64,000 bases of DNA, taken from the NCBI GenBank assembly GCA_032358165.1, contig JAALGY010000054.1, positions 620,001 to 684,000 of the forward strand, in the 5' to 3' direction. Source of the DNA: Diplosphaera chodatii (taxonomy: Eukaryota > Chlorophyta > Trebouxiophyceae > Prasiolales > Stichococcaceae). The notes beneath the pieces were generated by a model. It did not search any database and was not told where the DNA came from. It worked only from the letters and a program-made list of their open reading frames with translations. The translations under genes were made by a program, and so were the position numbers. Numbering within the stretch: the stretch's first letter is position 1; each line of letters begins with the position of its first letter. Shown here in pieces: positions 1 through 12,448 of this stretch.

Positions 1-309
1 CAACATCATTGAGTGCAAGAGGTAGATGTGATCACACAACATGTCTCCAGAGGGTGCTGTTCATTCAGTATCGTCAGGTCCTACCTGTCAGTCGCCACCC
101 GCCACTTTTGCCGCCGCTAGCTTCAGCTCGAGTGGCCAAGTCACCAGCTTCCTCAAACGCTGAGAAGGCTGCATGTACGTTCTCCTAGCCCAACCGAGCT
201 GTTTGAAGGCGAAGGCGCCCCCTGCTCTACCAGAAGACAGTCAACACGACACCCGCCGCCTTGCAGCACCCAAATACCGTAGCAAAGTTTTGCAAGAGCA
301 CAAGTGACC
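1..309. other. 5' flank of the first gene
   Basis: No exon with sensible phase or recognisable protein could be assembled here. It is presumably the promoter and 5' UTR of the small LEA-like gene that starts at 310. The gene could have an upstream exon here or beyond the window, because its tandem paralogue begins with a presequence exon that this copy lacks. Confidence 0.4.
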
Positions 310-2190
310 ATGGCGTCCCGCGACCAGGAGCCTGCTGAATATGTCAAGGCAAGCTTGGAGCAGGGTCAGAGGCGTGGTAGCTCATGGCAATCTGTATCGC
401 GAGTGCGAATGCGGGGATTGTCCAGATGCACGCTGCTTGATTGATGACTGCGTGCATCTTTGTGCGGTGCGGTTTGCTAAGTTGTGCAAAGTGATGTGGC
501 ATGACTTCTCGCCTTTGGATGGCACAGCCACCTGAGGAGCGCCCAGTGCCAGGTGACACCATGTGCTGCACGTCGCTGTTGTAGTGGCAGCATGCGGCGC
601 GTATGGCATATATATACCGTCTTTGTTTTGTAAGGACATGAGTGCGCAGCTGCTAGCTGGTGCTGCTGCGCCATCCTGCGCTATGAAGGGTTCAATCGGC
701 TGCAACAATGCATGTGACTGGTGACAGTGTTGAATGCAGGAGAGACCACCAGTACGGGTGTGCAGGTGCACTGCTGTTGCATGAGCAGTTGAGATCATCA
801 TAACGCACTTCAGCACAGTTGCCGGCCGTCAAATGAAGCCTTCCGCAATCCTTGAATCACAACAGCCAAGCAACAAGCGTTGCCACCAAGGTGGCCTGCG
901 CTCTTCTCTCTCACAGAAGGAGGAGTCCGGCCGGGGCAGTGTGGCGCAAAGCGAGGCTGGCCACAAGGTGCGCTTGCAGCTATAATGGTGCATCGTGCTG
1001 GCCCCTGTTGACACAGGTGCCACTGCCTGCTGGTCGCAATATTTGCGCCCAGTTGTTGGAGAGGGTGGTGCAGCATTGTTGCACTGCATTCCATTGTCCG
1101 CCAATCCCGCGTTACCTGCAATACACTGCCTGATGTCTTCACATGCAGGGCGCAGCAATCTCTGGTCAGCACCCCCTCAGGCGCTGCTGAGATGAAATAT
1201 CTGCCGACTTGTGTGTCTGCTGTTCAGATGTCCTGCATCGCATACAGCGCTGCATCAGGGCCTGTGATATGTCTTTGTGTGCACCGTGCAGCATCTCGTT
1301 CCCCTGAGGCGCGCAAGGTGCACACTGCGCTCCTGCGCGCAATGGCATGCCTTGCAATGCATAGTGAGTCGAGCATCCACAGCAATTGCATGCATGAACA
1401 GTGTCTGAACCATTTCAGCTACTCAGTGCTCCTTTGCCTGCCCTCCCTAGGAAGCCGCACGCAAGGTGACAGCTGAATGGTTATACCTCGCAGTTTGCAG
1501 CTGCTGTTGCTGCACTTCTGAAGGGACACAGTGACTGCCACATCTGATGCTGCTCCCTGCTTCTGTGCAGGCTGCACGCACCCGTGCTGAGAGGTGCTTC
1601 TAAGGATCCCCCTTGCTGCATTGGGTGCCTTCTTGAGCCTGCTCGCGCCTGTTCATTTGGTCCTCTTGAAGTGTTCCTGGTCACATGTTTGTCTGATGCC
1701 ATCCTCCATGCTGTGCTTCTTCTTGCACAGGTATGGCGACCATCTGGACGTGAGTCACCTCCCTTCTCTTGTGTGCATCCATGCATTTCTATGTACTCTT
1801 CGTTCTCTTGTCTGGTGTATGTACCAACTGCTCTGTCCAGCACGCATGCGTGTGCCTTCAGGCTGCCATCTGCACGCTGCAGCTGGCACTCCTGACATCG
1901 ATGTGATGAAAGCTGTGTGTGCACGCGCAGAAATCAGACCCAGCAAAGGATGACCTACAGGTACGACTGCAGCGCCTCGCTGTCCAAGTGGTGCTGGTGT
2001 TCTGCCTGCTTCCGCTGCCCTCTGGATGGCATTCATGTGCCCCTGGTCATGCCATCGGGCATGACCAGTGTCACGCAGGTGCCTCAGCGGGATGTGCAGG
2101 TGTGGGCTGGCCTGCTTATGTCGCTTGTGCGCATACCCGCAGGGCGTGGACACCTCGGCTAGAACGTCGCCCCTGACGCCCAAAGACTGA
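310..2190 (+). CDS. small hydrophilic LEA-like protein, tandem copy A
   Basis: Nine tiny exons (310-348, 917-967, 1149-1164, 1292-1317, 1451-1465, 1571-1593, 1731-1749, 1931-1960, 2143-2190) join to 267 nt, 88 aa, in continuous phase. The first donor is GC (aag|gcaagc); the others are GT. Two exons are only 15-16 nt. The product is charged and rich in Ala, Lys, Arg and Asp, with no membrane segment; its core reads EAARKAARTRAERYG followed by SDPAKDDLQ. The same modules, in the same order and split at the same codon phases, occur in the downstream gene at 3.1-5.3 kb, so the two are tandem paralogues. The Gly/Lys/Ala-rich pattern recalls stress-induced LEA_5/KGG proteins, but that is only a resemblance. 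Function is not known; protective desiccation or stress protein is an inference. The first exon is the least certain, since the paralogue starts differently. Confidence 0.6.
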
Positions 2191-3093
2191 CCACCCGTGA
2201 GTTCAATGCCGTGTGCCTGCCACCGAGCGTGTGCTGCTTGTGGCAATTGTTGTTGTCCTAATGATCGATGCACAGCTCAGCGTCATCGCTGACTGCGGCT
2301 GATGGGAGTTTTCAGAGTGCATCATCAGCCCACCAATATATACACTGGTCACCGTAAGATATGGCATGCGGTGTGATGCAGGGCACCAAGCAGGCACAGT
2401 GGCGTCAACCCACAGGGTTGTGAACCAGTGTTTTACATGGCAAGCGGGGTGTCCCTAGGTGCCCAGGAAGCAACGCGGTGCGGCTGGTTGCGGGTTTCAT
2501 CCATAAGCATGCATGACACTGCGTCTTGCAGTTGACGTGACCAAGGATTTTACGGTCTGTGTTACGTGGGACATGTGTATCAGACGCGACGGCTGACACG
2601 TTTAGTGCCCTTTTGTCATGCATATGTAGATGCCTGTTTATGTGTTTGTGTCGTTGTTGGCATGGCTGCAATTGTTGTCTGCACGGGTCCACTACATGCA
2701 CAGCAGCCGATGCAATGCAGTTGGCTGCTGTATGTCGATGCATACACCATTTTCACTTACGAAGCATCATTGCGATTGCCTCATTGCGAAGCAACCAATG
2801 CGAAGCAATCAAGTGAAGGTAATCGGGCTGCAATCGTGGCAGCTGATGCCCCGCACAAAAATAATCTGGCGGCTGGACCCAAACAGAAGCTGACACGGCG
2901 GGCTGCTGGAGCCGCTGCTCGTCGAGCAACCTGTCGCCCGGTCTGACATGCTGTAGGGAGCTCTCTATGTAGATCTATCAGGTCAGACACAAAAAGCATT
3001 TCGTTCCCTCGCTCACCGGTCGCCGGATCGGCGAACGATTCAGTTGCAGCGGCCCTGCTTTGCATGTTGACAAGCAGCAGGCACCCAGTCAGC
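2191..3093. other. spacer between tandem LEA-like genes
   Basis: About 0.9 kb between the stop of copy A and the start of copy B. I see no supported exon on either strand. It should hold the 3' UTR of the first gene and the promoter of the second. Confidence 0.4.
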
Positions 3094-5330
3094 ATGTCGC
3101 TGCCTGCAGCAGCCATCGGCAGCGCCCGTTCGCTGTCACGCCTGGGAATGTCATCACGCTGCTTGCAGGTGGTCTCAATGGCCTCTGTACGTAGTGCGTC
3201 ATGCAAGGCCTGGTAATAGAACAGGCTGCAGCGTGCGAGTCAGCCAAACCAAACAGCTGCCAGCTGCCGAGCCAAGAGGGCAGCCTGGTTACGCCTGTTG
3301 GAGTGGCAAATCATGTTTGCTCTTCCACATGCATCATGAGTACCTGTATGGTCTGCAGGCTGTGCAGCTCCAGACCAAGCGTCAGATCCACCCAGCAGCA
3401 GATGCTTCAGGTGAAGGCAAGCTGCTGTGCTGTCCCCTGAACACAATGCCGGACATGCAGCGTTTCCATGTCATGTCTATGGTTCGAGGAACTGGTGAAA
3501 ACCTGCAGACTATCGGCGCGGCGGCGCCAACCCAGGCATGCCGGTGAGTGGGTGCTCAGGTTGCCGAACTCTTCGAACTGCGAGATGGCCTTCGCATCGC
3601 ATGCTGCTGGCTGAGAGTTTGCATGTTGCTGCTGCTGTTTACAATGCCGTCAAGGCTGGAGTGGTTGGCAAGGCACCTGCATCAACTGGCTGCACACCTT
3701 GCACCTTGCACTGCACAATCGATGTAACACAACAACGAGGATGCTGCTGCACAGGACCCAGACCCCCTGGCAGAACATGACTTTGGGAGCAAGTTCAAGG
3801 GCGGCGCCGAAGAGCCCGAGCCGCTGGTGGGTGGGAGTTGTTCCCGGCTGGCAATGGACCAGAGCATACAGTTCGGCTGTGTACGGTTGTCATGTTGCCA
3901 TTGCTGCCGTCTGCATGTGCAGAGGCATTGATTTCCGAGAAAAGAATGTGATGCCATGATGCCATACACGCAGGCTGACATTGATCCGGCAGCATACCCA
4001 GCCACCGGCAACTATGTGAGCATGACTGCACAATGCTGTCCGCACTGCAGCCTGCTCACATGACAGCGTTGGCAGTGCAGCATGCTCAAGGACATGAGAC
4101 CTTGCTTGGCGCAGGGCGCTGACAATTGGGGTGACAGCTAAGACTGCTCGCCTGTGTATGACATGCTGCACTTGTTCATTCATGTGCACCACGTTGCCAG
4201 CCAGACATGTCAGGACTTCAATGAAGCTCATCCAACCCACTGAGAGTATTGATGCCAATGAAGCGAACGAAAATTCACAATCTGCAGTGGACGAGCCGCG
4301 GGTTGTACCGGGGGAGCGTACCAAGACGGGCGTGCCGATGAGCATACTCTCCACATGAACTGCCCCTGAACCATCCCTCTTCCTGCACGATGTCATTGGA
4401 GTCAACCGCGCACTGCAGCACAGTGCGATGTAGCTGCATGCTGCACTACACTCTAGCCACAGTGAGCCCTGTCGTGCGGCATGGCAGGCGGACATGGATG
4501 CTGAGACCATGGGCTATGACTCCCTGCTGCACAGAGAGCACTTTGGGCACGGCCACGAGGCCCGCGTTGCGGCCGGCAAGAAGGTGGGCATGTGGCTGAG
4601 GCAGCGCCTGTCAATTTCAGTCGCAGGCTGGGGTCACATTGCATGCAGCCATGCACTTGTGTTTGACGCTGTGTGAGGGGCCTTATTCTGTCTGCAGGGC
4701 GGCAAGATCTCAGGTGCATGCTACGGTGGATCATGTTTGATTTAAAACACTGCAGTGCAACATTGCGATTGCACATTGCAACAGTGTACCCACCTGACGA
4801 GAGTATGCTGCCTTCCCGCTCTGCAGCTGAGCGGCCAGAGGAAAAGCGCAAGGAAGCAGCCCGCAAGGCAAGCACTGCACAGCTGCCACACCAACAGCAG
4901 CGCATGTCGTGAGCCACTGCTGTGTGAAGTCACACTGGCTGCTTGTGCTGCGTGCACCGTGCAAAAACCTGCACGGGGATGTGCTGCTGTTTGTGCTGCA
5001 GGCGGCCCGCACACGTGCCGAGCGCTATGGCCAGGAGCTGCATGTATGTTCCTCAACTGCCTGCAGACCGCCACCCTGTGCTTGCCATGATTCCCAGGCA
5101 ACATCACATGGATCAAGAACGCAGGCCAACTTTCATCTGCTTGCACCATGCACAGGTGTCTGACCCAGCCCGCGATGACCTCCAGGTGACTTGTCACAAT
5201 CATTTCGGGTGATGCATAGCATGCTCCTCGCCTCCGAGTATGTCAACTGAATTGCTGTTCGACATGATCGAGCTGGTTCCATATATAGGGTGTCAAGACG
5301 ACTGCGGAGCCCGAGGATCTGAAGGGCTGA
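3094..5330 (+). CDS. small hydrophilic LEA-like protein, tandem copy B, probably organelle-targeted
   Basis: Ten exons (3094-3168, 3509-3535, 3755-3826, 3974-4015, 4488-4583, 4698-4713, 4827-4867, 5002-5043, 5156-5185, 5289-5330) give 483 nt, 160 aa. The first exon encodes an Arg/Ser/Ala/Leu-rich, acid-free leader (starts MSLPAAAIGSARSLSR) typical of a mitochondrial presequence. An acidic stretch (DPDPLAEHDFGSKF), a Gly/His/Lys-rich part (HGHEARVAAGKKGGK) and the conserved tail EAARKAARTRAERYG / SDPARDDLQ follow. The tail modules match copy A exon for exon, including the 16-nt exon and the phase-1 intron after it. Two donors are GC (after 3535 and after 4867). No enzyme motif is visible. The hydrophilic composition fits an LEA-type protectant, here with an organelle address; this is inference. 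The N-terminal two introns are less certain than the C-terminal exons. Confidence 0.6.
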
Positions 5331-5718
5331 GCGCGGGCAGGGAGTGGGCAGCCAGCCATTGTACTTTTCGGGATCGGCTGGTATTCTGATGCAGCAGCGC
5401 CAGGTGCTGGCTCATCATCGTTGGATAGACGGTGGATCGCCTTGCATGCACCCTCAACAGGTTGTCAGGGTAGGCAAGCGTGTGGCTATCCTCTGCGTTC
5501 TGCGGCTGTCGAACACGTTTGCACAGTGTCGAGCCTTCGGGTTGCAGCGGCACCTGCCATCAGTGTTGAGATGTGCGCCAGCGTTGAAGCTTACAGCACA
5601 TAAAACAGAGAGCGGATAGAAAGGGGTTCAAGCTGCACAGCAACATGCTCAGTCAACCCTCAGGCACTTCGTCCGCTTGCAAGATCGCCAAAAGTCTTGC
5701 CCTGTGTGCCCCACTGCT
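5331..5718. other. convergent 3' spacer
   Basis: Lies between the stop of LEA-like copy B (+) and the stop of the PHRF1-like gene (-). No gene seen. It holds the poly(A) signal noted at 5591. Confidence 0.5.
5591..5595 (-). terminator. TGTAA poly(A) signal
   Basis: TTACA on the + strand, i.e. TGTAA on the - strand, 124 nt downstream of the PHRF1-like stop codon. TGTAA is the standard chlorophyte polyadenylation signal. Confidence 0.45.
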
Positions 5719-8700
5719 TCACAAGAGGCTGAGGCCCAGGGGTGCGAGCGCCCGCTGCACCGCGGCGTGCACGTCATCCGCCGCCATGTCAGCCACCTCG
5801 ACGGTCTCCGCGAGGTCCGCCGTCGCCGCCGCCGCCGCCGCCTTGAAGCCCTCCTGCAGCAGCAAAGCAATCAGCCACTGAAGTCCGTGAACAGGTGTCG
5901 TTGCCATGGCAGAGCAAGGCAAACAACCACACATCAGAGCCATCGGAGCTGGGGTGGCGTCGGGCCGGACCTTGTCCAGCTTCCTGGCGGCGTACAGCGG
6001 CTTGAGCATCTCCTTCACGGCGGGCGCGGTCTCCTTCATGCGCCGCTTGCGCGCGTGCCGCAGCTGGTCGCCGCTCAGCCCCGCGTCCAGGGGCCGCCGC
6101 TTCACGCCGCCGCTGTCCGCCGCCTCCGCCGCCACTGCACACACAGACATCCACATGAGGGTTCACATGTGTCATTTGGTTGTAGGCAGCCATGAACTAG
6201 CGGACAACCAATACACATTCAACGTGGGTTGAGCTGTGCATCAACTTTGTACAACAGGAACTCTCGTCACCTGGGATTGCTCCGACGCCTGCTGTGCTGC
6301 TGGCGCTGTTTGTACCCACGGGCACCTCGCTGCTGCCGACGTCCGGCGCTGCCGTCGCCACGGTGGCGTCACGCATGGGACTATACGCGTCGGCAGCTGC
6401 AGTCGTTGCCGCCGCCGCCGCCGCCGCGGGTGTCTCACGCTGACTTGGCAGGGAAAGCTCGCCGATCGGCGGCGGCGGCGGCGGCAGCGGCGGCGGCGGC
6501 GGCGCTTCAGCTGCGAATGTGGTCGCAGCAGAGGCGCCGGGCGACTGCACTGCAGGCGGCGGCTCGGACGGCGGCGGCGGCAGTGCTGTGCCGGCCGCAG
6601 GAGCTGCTGAAGCCGCTGCGGTCCCCGCCACAAGTGGTGCCATTGGCCCCACGGCTGCATCGCCAGACCTGCCCTGCAGCCATGGCGGCGGGGCCCTGGG
6701 CTGGCCAGCCGCGCCGCCGGGCGCCTGCGGGGTGCTGTCAGCCGGCACAGGCGCGGGGGCTGCTGCGGCGGTTGCCGGGGGTGCCGGGGCCACGGCGCCG
6801 CCACCTGGACCCTCCGCCCTGAACCCTGCGCTGGCGCCGAGGGGTGACGGGGCGGCGGGGGAGCTGGCGCCGCTGCAGGGGCTGGCGCCCGCCGGCGAGG
6901 CGGCCCGCTGGGCGATGCTGGGCCACGGCCGCCGCTGCCGCCGCGGCTGCTGCGGCTGCGGCGGCTGCTGGTGCTGCGGCTGCACCGGCGGCGGCGGCAG
7001 CGGCAGTTGCGGTGCTGCAGCATCCTGCTGCACAGCAGGCGCTGTAGCAGAGGGCAGCTGCCGCACCGGCCCTGCTGGTGGAGGCCGGCTACTGGTATGA
7101 GACGGGGGCGGCGGCGGCACAGGGGATGCAAGCTGCTCCCTGACGGCGGCTGGCTGAGCACTGGGTGCCGCCTGCGGCGGCGGCGGCGGCCTGACAGGAC
7201 TTCTCAGCGTCTGCAGAGGGGCCGCAGCCTCCCAGCGGCTCCGCCTGCCGGCCGGCCGCTGGCTGCCGCCCTGATGAGCAGCACCGGCGGCATTGCGAAC
7301 ACCGGGCGCAGACGCAGCCGGCCGGGCTTGGCTGTGGCTGACGTCGCCGCCTCCCCTGCTACCGGCTGCATGTTGGCTGTGGGGCTGCTGGTAATGTGAT
7401 AACGACCCACCACGCGGCGAGCGCGGAGGAGACGCCTCTGCTGAGTTCAGCCTCGTGGGCTGGCTGCCCGAGCGAGGCACCAAGGGCTGCACTCGACGCA
7501 CTGTTGGCCGCCTGCTCAGTGCAACCATGTCAGTTGCAGGTTTCAGGTCAGTTTCAGGTTTGTACATGCTAGATGAAGGGCATGCACCTGGAACATACAG
7601 CTGCCGTCAGCATCACAGGGCTTGCTGTGCAGCGCAACATGCAGGACTAGCATTTGCTTGGACAAACAGCTGCTGCGCACTTGAAATTGGGCGAGGCTGG
7701 GCTGCGGGCGGCGGCCGCGGCGCCCGCCTCCGCCACCTCCTGCCGGATCATGGCCGACACCGACCTCCCAGCGGTGGCGTGGCCTGCACCAGTTGGTACT
7801 TGTCATGGTAAGAGTCCTGTGACTCCAGGGTAAAGTGAAGCACAGCGCATGGCGCTGCAACCGACATGGCGCCCTGTCAAAGCCTCGTCCCAGAACAGCA
7901 GGACAACTACGCGGCATGGGCTGAACCTCAGATGCGGTTTTTCAAGAACGCTTTCTGCCATGCTCACCGCCGGCACCGGGCGGCTGCGCTGGGGCTCCCG
8001 CCGCCGCCGCCGCCGCCTCCGCCGCGGCGTCCGCCCGCCGCCGCGCCTCGAAGGTGTCCCGCATCGCCTGCACCTGCCGGTGGGCGCTGGACGGCAGCTC
8101 CTCGGCCGCGGCGGCGGCGGCGCCCACCCGCCGCAGCATGTCCGCCACCGCGCCCCGCGCCCCGCCCACCGTGCGCTCCGAGCCGCGGATCAGGCGCCGC
8201 CGGCTCCTGCATCATTTGGTGGACACCCCATTGTCAGCGATATCCATAGTGACAGCTCACCACTCCCAAGCTGCGGCTTCCCCAGCAGGAGCTGCATTGC
8301 GTCAGCATCAGAGGCTTGTGTTTCGCCAGTGTGAGATGACAGCACTGGCTGGTGATGCGCGGCGGAAACATTGGTCCGTTGCCCCTGAGCCGGGCGCAGC
8401 ACCTGCTGGCAGCCGAGCGGCCGTGCGCCGGCGGCGGCGCGTCGCCCCCCGGGGCCGCCGCCTCCCCGCTGCTCCAGTCCTCCAGGGCCGCCGCCGCCCC
8501 CGCCGCGCCGCCGCCCGCTGCGCCGACACCATCCAAAGCCTGCGCTGAGGCCGGCGTGCCGCGCCGCCGCCTGCCCCGCCCCCCGCTGTCCCCGCCCACC
8601 GCCGCCGCCGCTGCCGCCGCTGACGTGTCCTCGTCATCGTCGCTGACGCTGAGCACGGCGGGCGTCGCGCCATTTGCTGCGGGGCCGCCCTCAGCGGGCG

Positions 8701-9768
8701 CCGCCTGGGCCTCGGCGCACTCGGGGCAGTACCAGTCGCCCTCCGGCACCGACATCAGCCCGGCGCAGTATGTGTGCATCGCGCGGTCGCAGCCTGCAGA
8801 AGGGTTCGCACAACTGTGGCCAGGAAGTTATGTGGTGAGCAATATGAAGTGACCATCAGCCTGAAATTCAGCTGGACGCGCAGTAGTGATGAACTCAAGC
8901 ATGAAAAAGTGCTCATTGCATGTGCAGCAGCGGACAGAAGCCATATGGACGGAGGACACTAGCATGGAAGGAGCACTGTGCATGGCGCACCGTCGCACAG
9001 CAGCAGCAGGTCGTCGTCGTCGCCGCTGCCGCAGTGCATGCACAGCACGCCCGCCATGGGGTCCGGCTCCTGCGACCGCTGGTTTAGCTCCGGCACATCC
9101 AGCACCTGCAGGGTTTTCGGGCGATAAACCCTCGAATGACAAGGGTAGCCCCTGCAACGACTGCTCCTTGCTGTGCAGCTGGCTGGCAGGTTGGCTGCAA
9201 CCCATCTGCATGCTGCTGCGGCGTCCAGTTGCTGCTCACACAGCAGGGCTCACAACCGTGCGCACACTTGCAGGCCGCTCCGCAGCTGCGCTGACGGCTC
9301 TGCGGACGACAGTGAGCATCGGAAAGGTGTTCGGGCCAATTCCTGGACGGCACCTCAAGCACTTTGCCGTCCAGGTAGCCCTGCGCTGTGTCGTGTGCCT
9401 GCTGCGCGGCCGCAAACAGCCGCCGGTGCAGCAGCCGCACGAAGCGCGCCTTGCAGAACGGGCAGCGCGACTCGATCTGGCTCCACTGCAGGATGCAGGG
9501 GAAGCAGAACCTGCAGACACCAGGAGTCGTGCACATGGTTACAGCGCCGTGGAAGCGCATGAGCCCTGCCCTCCCATCCTAATGGTTTGCATGATGTCTG
9601 GCCCTGGTGGCGAACGGGTGACGACTCAACATTGGAAAGTGCCATGTGATTGCGCATGGCGTACCTGTGGAAGCAGCTGTCCAGCTCCCCCACGCTCTGC
9701 AGGCGGTCATTGTGGCAGATGCCGCAGGTGACACCAGCCTGCTCCAGCCCCGCCGGCTGCACTCCCAT
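5719..9768 (-). CDS. PHRF1-like RING and PHD finger protein
   Basis: Nine exons (9665-9768, 9354-9510, 8991-9105, 8403-8793, 7968-8206, 7681-7783, 6271-7511, 5971-6134, 5719-5853) total 2649 nt, 882 aa, with every phase matching. Residues 15-54 form a C3HC4 RING (CGIC, CFHRFCFPC, CPFC). Residues 109-151 form a C4HC3 PHD finger (CMHC, LLLLCDGCD, H132, C135, WYCPEC). Next come an Ala/Arg-rich region and a very long Pro/Ala/Gln-rich exon (6271-7511). The C-terminus holds an SRI-like helix pair (VKEMLKPLYAARKLDK then EGFKAAAAAA). RING, PHD, then a C-terminal SRI-like domain is the order in animal and plant PHRF1. Such proteins are nuclear: the RING suggests E3 ubiquitin ligase activity, the PHD reads histone H3, and the SRI-like part binds the RNA polymerase II tail. 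The start codon is the first Met of the RING exon; no alternative upstream exon was found. Confidence 0.85.
6405..6510. repeat. GCC/GGC trinucleotide tracts in coding exon
   Basis: Two blocks of GCC/GCG triplets lie within the large PHRF1-like exon and encode Ala and Pro runs on the - strand. Similar short triplet runs at 5821-5845, 7995-8030 and 8590-8625 lie in neighbouring exons. They create many open but meaningless frames on both strands. Confidence 0.7.
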
Positions 9769-10443
9769 GCCGTCAGCCGCGCAGTAACGCCCTATCCAGC
9801 GCTCTCTAGCGGCAGCGCAGCAGCAAGCAGCCGTTTAGTATTGACTGTGACCGCTGCCAATGCTGCCTATGATACCGCGTGCAACTACAGATGCAGCGAG
9901 AAGTGTGCCACGCGTGGTTGGCCCGCTGCCATGCTGTGCCTTATGGCCTGTGTAAGCCGAACGTCCGTAGGTACTTTCTGTGACATGAACGGGTCTTCCA
10001 CTCTGTTGGGATGTCACGGTATGTCCAGCACATTGTTCGGGCAATTGGCGTGCGCAAACGGAGCACGCATGCTCTCAAGACAGGAAGCAACGCAAGTGAT
10101 CCAGCAGACGAGTGCCCATGACTTTGTCCTGCTTGCGGCCTTCAGCTAGTCGTTACGTAACCCGCGGCAGGGTGTACCACAAGGGTTGCAGGCTACTTCT
10201 TACATGCATCAGGTTGCCCTGCCAATCGGTGCAGGTTCTGCCCATTGAGCTTGCTTCGCGTCGACCCTTCGTGCAACGCTGACACGCGCCGTCACCCTGG
10301 CCACGGTGCTCCAAACCTCTACATGTCAGTCGCCCAAGGGTCCACAGCGACTGTTCGGCACAGCATCAACCCTGCAGCGATCTTGTCACCTGCGCCGTTG
10401 GCTGCTACCATATCGGACGCGTTGCAGCGCCTGTCTGACTGCT
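9769..10443. other. spacer between PHRF1-like and SANT genes
   Basis: About 0.68 kb between two - strand genes: 3' UTR of the SANT gene and promoter of the PHRF1-like gene. No supported exon. Confidence 0.5.
10200..10204 (-). terminator. TGTAA poly(A) signal
   Basis: TTACA on the + strand, 240 nt beyond the stop of the SANT-domain gene; read as TGTAA on the coding strand. Confidence 0.35.
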
Positions 10444-11585
10444 CTATGTTGCATCCATTGCTGTGCCGTCCGCCGCTGGTGCGCCGGCTTCGGCACCTTT
10501 GCCTCGCGCCGCCAGGGCCGCAGCGACGCTGCCCGCGTCATCCTCCACCAGGGCCCCCGCCTTCCAGCAGCCGGTCGCCTCGCCGATGGCGCGGTTGGCC
10601 GCATGCTCAGCGTCCACCGCCGCCCTGCATGGCACCTTGGACAGCGTGACCTTCGCTGCTCCATCGCTTGCAGGTCTACGGTCCTGTGTTACCTGCTCCT
10701 GTGCAAGACTGCAGCCCTGCGCCACCTGCATCCCCGCATGTGCAACAAAGCATCTGGCTGCAGGCCGCGCGACATCTTGTGGTCCGACACCGCGGGCTGA
10801 CCATAGGCACGTGCACCTGTCGCCCCTCCAGCCGACATAGCGTGCCAGGCTCTGGCTGCCCAGCAGCCGCGTCGTCTTCAGCCGCAGCGTGGTGTCGTCC
10901 CAGCGTGGCAGGAGCTCCTCCCCGATCTCCCGCCACCGCCCCACCCCATGCTTCTCGATGCCCTGGTGACGCACACACACGTGTGGCTGAGCGATCAATG
11001 CAGATGCGCGGTTGCTGCCAAGACAGCATGACCACTGCCTTGCATCTGTTTCTGCAAGCACCGCAAGCGCCACGCTGTTCCTGCACGGTCTGCCGTGGCG
11101 CTCAAGCATGCTGAGGCTCCATGAGGCCACGCGACCGCCGGGCTGCTTTGCAGCCTGCAGACCAGCTCACCCGGTACAGTAGCTCCCGCTCCTCTGGGCC
11201 CCACCGCCTCTCGTCCACCAGCAGCACCTGCACGCATGTGCAGATCAGCAATGATTGCCGCTCTGATGGCGGGCTCGTCATCAGGGTCTGGGACCGTCCA
11301 CTCCAACAGCAAAGGAAGCAGGGGGGCTGCAGCGATGCTGCACGGATGACATCACGCACGTGCTTGGGCTTGAAGTAGCTCTGCCTGATGGTGCCGTCCG
11401 GCTCCAGCATGGCGGGCGGGCTGAGCTGCAGCCGCATCTCGCGGGCCCACTGCGCCCTTGCATCGGGCGTCACCTCCGCCTATACACACATGCAGACATG
11501 AACATGTGTCGTCGGTGGTATGCATGTACATCTGGAGGGTGATATTGTCAATGGCAGCCACCTGTCCAGCGTCCTCTTCTGTCAT
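10444..11585 (-). CDS. SANT/Myb-like DNA-binding protein
   Basis: Five exons (11562-11585, 11360-11479, 11171-11227, 10817-10962, 10444-10675) give 579 nt, about 192 aa. The SANT/Myb-like repeat runs from VLLVDERRWGPEERELLY through GIEKHGVGRWREIGEELLP to LRLKTTRLLGSQSLARYVGW, with the spaced Trp residues of a single Myb helix-turn-helix. It looks like plant single-repeat Myb/SANT proteins that share the LGSQSLARYVGW extension. The C-terminus is acidic and Ala-rich. The product is likely nuclear, binding DNA or chromatin. Uncertain points: the last acceptor may be at 10666 instead of 10675 (3 residues shorter), and a frame reading DDEPAIRAAIIADLHMRA just upstream of exon 3 (about 11229-11320) looks coding but could not be joined in phase. 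Confidence 0.75.
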
Positions 11586-12448
11586 TCGGACCGGATGTGT
11601 GGCAGCATGCCTGCGCCATGACTACATAGCTGCCTCGAAGTTGCGCCAGCTGCTGATCCGAAGGGTGTGTTCAGAGCTCTGTGACAGCCCGCGCACTTCC
11701 AGCAGGCGCGTACACCACAGGGTGCACCAGTCACATGAATCCAGAGGCTGACCAGACGCGCCGGAGATCGGTGCACTTCAGTGCTTGCTGCCGCGGTGAT
11801 CAGCCTGACAACGCAGATGCCACGTGCGCTGCTGCCTAGACCACGGCTAGACGGAACATGTGCAGTTGCAAACGCAGGACTGCATCACCCGTGAATCTGG
11901 AGTGGTGTGCCATTTGAGGACCCAAGATCTGACTGCCATGCACTACTGGGTGTGTGATGCATCAAAGTCATTCAATTTTGATGATTCTTCGTGTGCAACT
12001 GATGCGACACCCGTGTGTTACAGGGCTGCTACCTCAACAGGATGCATCACTGCAAAACGGCACCATCATTAGACAAAAACTGCTGACGCAGATCAAGTGC
12101 GCCACAGTACACAACCAGTTCGTCACACTCTAACAACCAGCCTCTAATCAAGCCAATACCTCACGGGGCACTTTCAAGCACAGTCCGCAGTTTCGACGCG
12201 GTGTGTGGGTCAATTCATACATAGCCCTGAAAAAGAATACGGATACCCGCAACATGGGAGCAGCATTGCATACTCCCTTATTCTGATCCCTTGAAACCCA
12301 AATTGTGCCCTCTCCTATACACGGCATGCGGTGCACGCCGACACCTCGTTGGTAACATGCTGGTCCTCTGCTTGCTGGTATCACGTTCTGGCCCAAAGCG
12401 GCGTGCTCTGCCGATGCTGGAGCTGCTGGTGGCTCCTCACGGTGACTC
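11586..12448. other. spacer upstream of SANT gene
   Basis: About 0.86 kb between the start of the SANT gene and the stop of the membrane RING gene, both on the - strand. The part around 11880-12300 is noticeably more AT-rich than its surroundings. No coding exon was found on either strand. Confidence 0.45.

Noticed and set aside
6519..7100. Gly/Ala-rich + strand frame opposite the PHRF1-like Pro-rich exon
   Set aside because: It is the mirror of GCC/GGC triplets; the - strand exon connects in phase on both sides to RING, PHD and SRI-like parts.
11229..11320. DDEPAIRAAIIADLHMRA as a SANT-gene exon
   Set aside because: The frame differs from the adjacent VLLVDERRW exon and there is no donor between them, so it cannot be spliced in. 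Kept only as a doubt in the gene entry.
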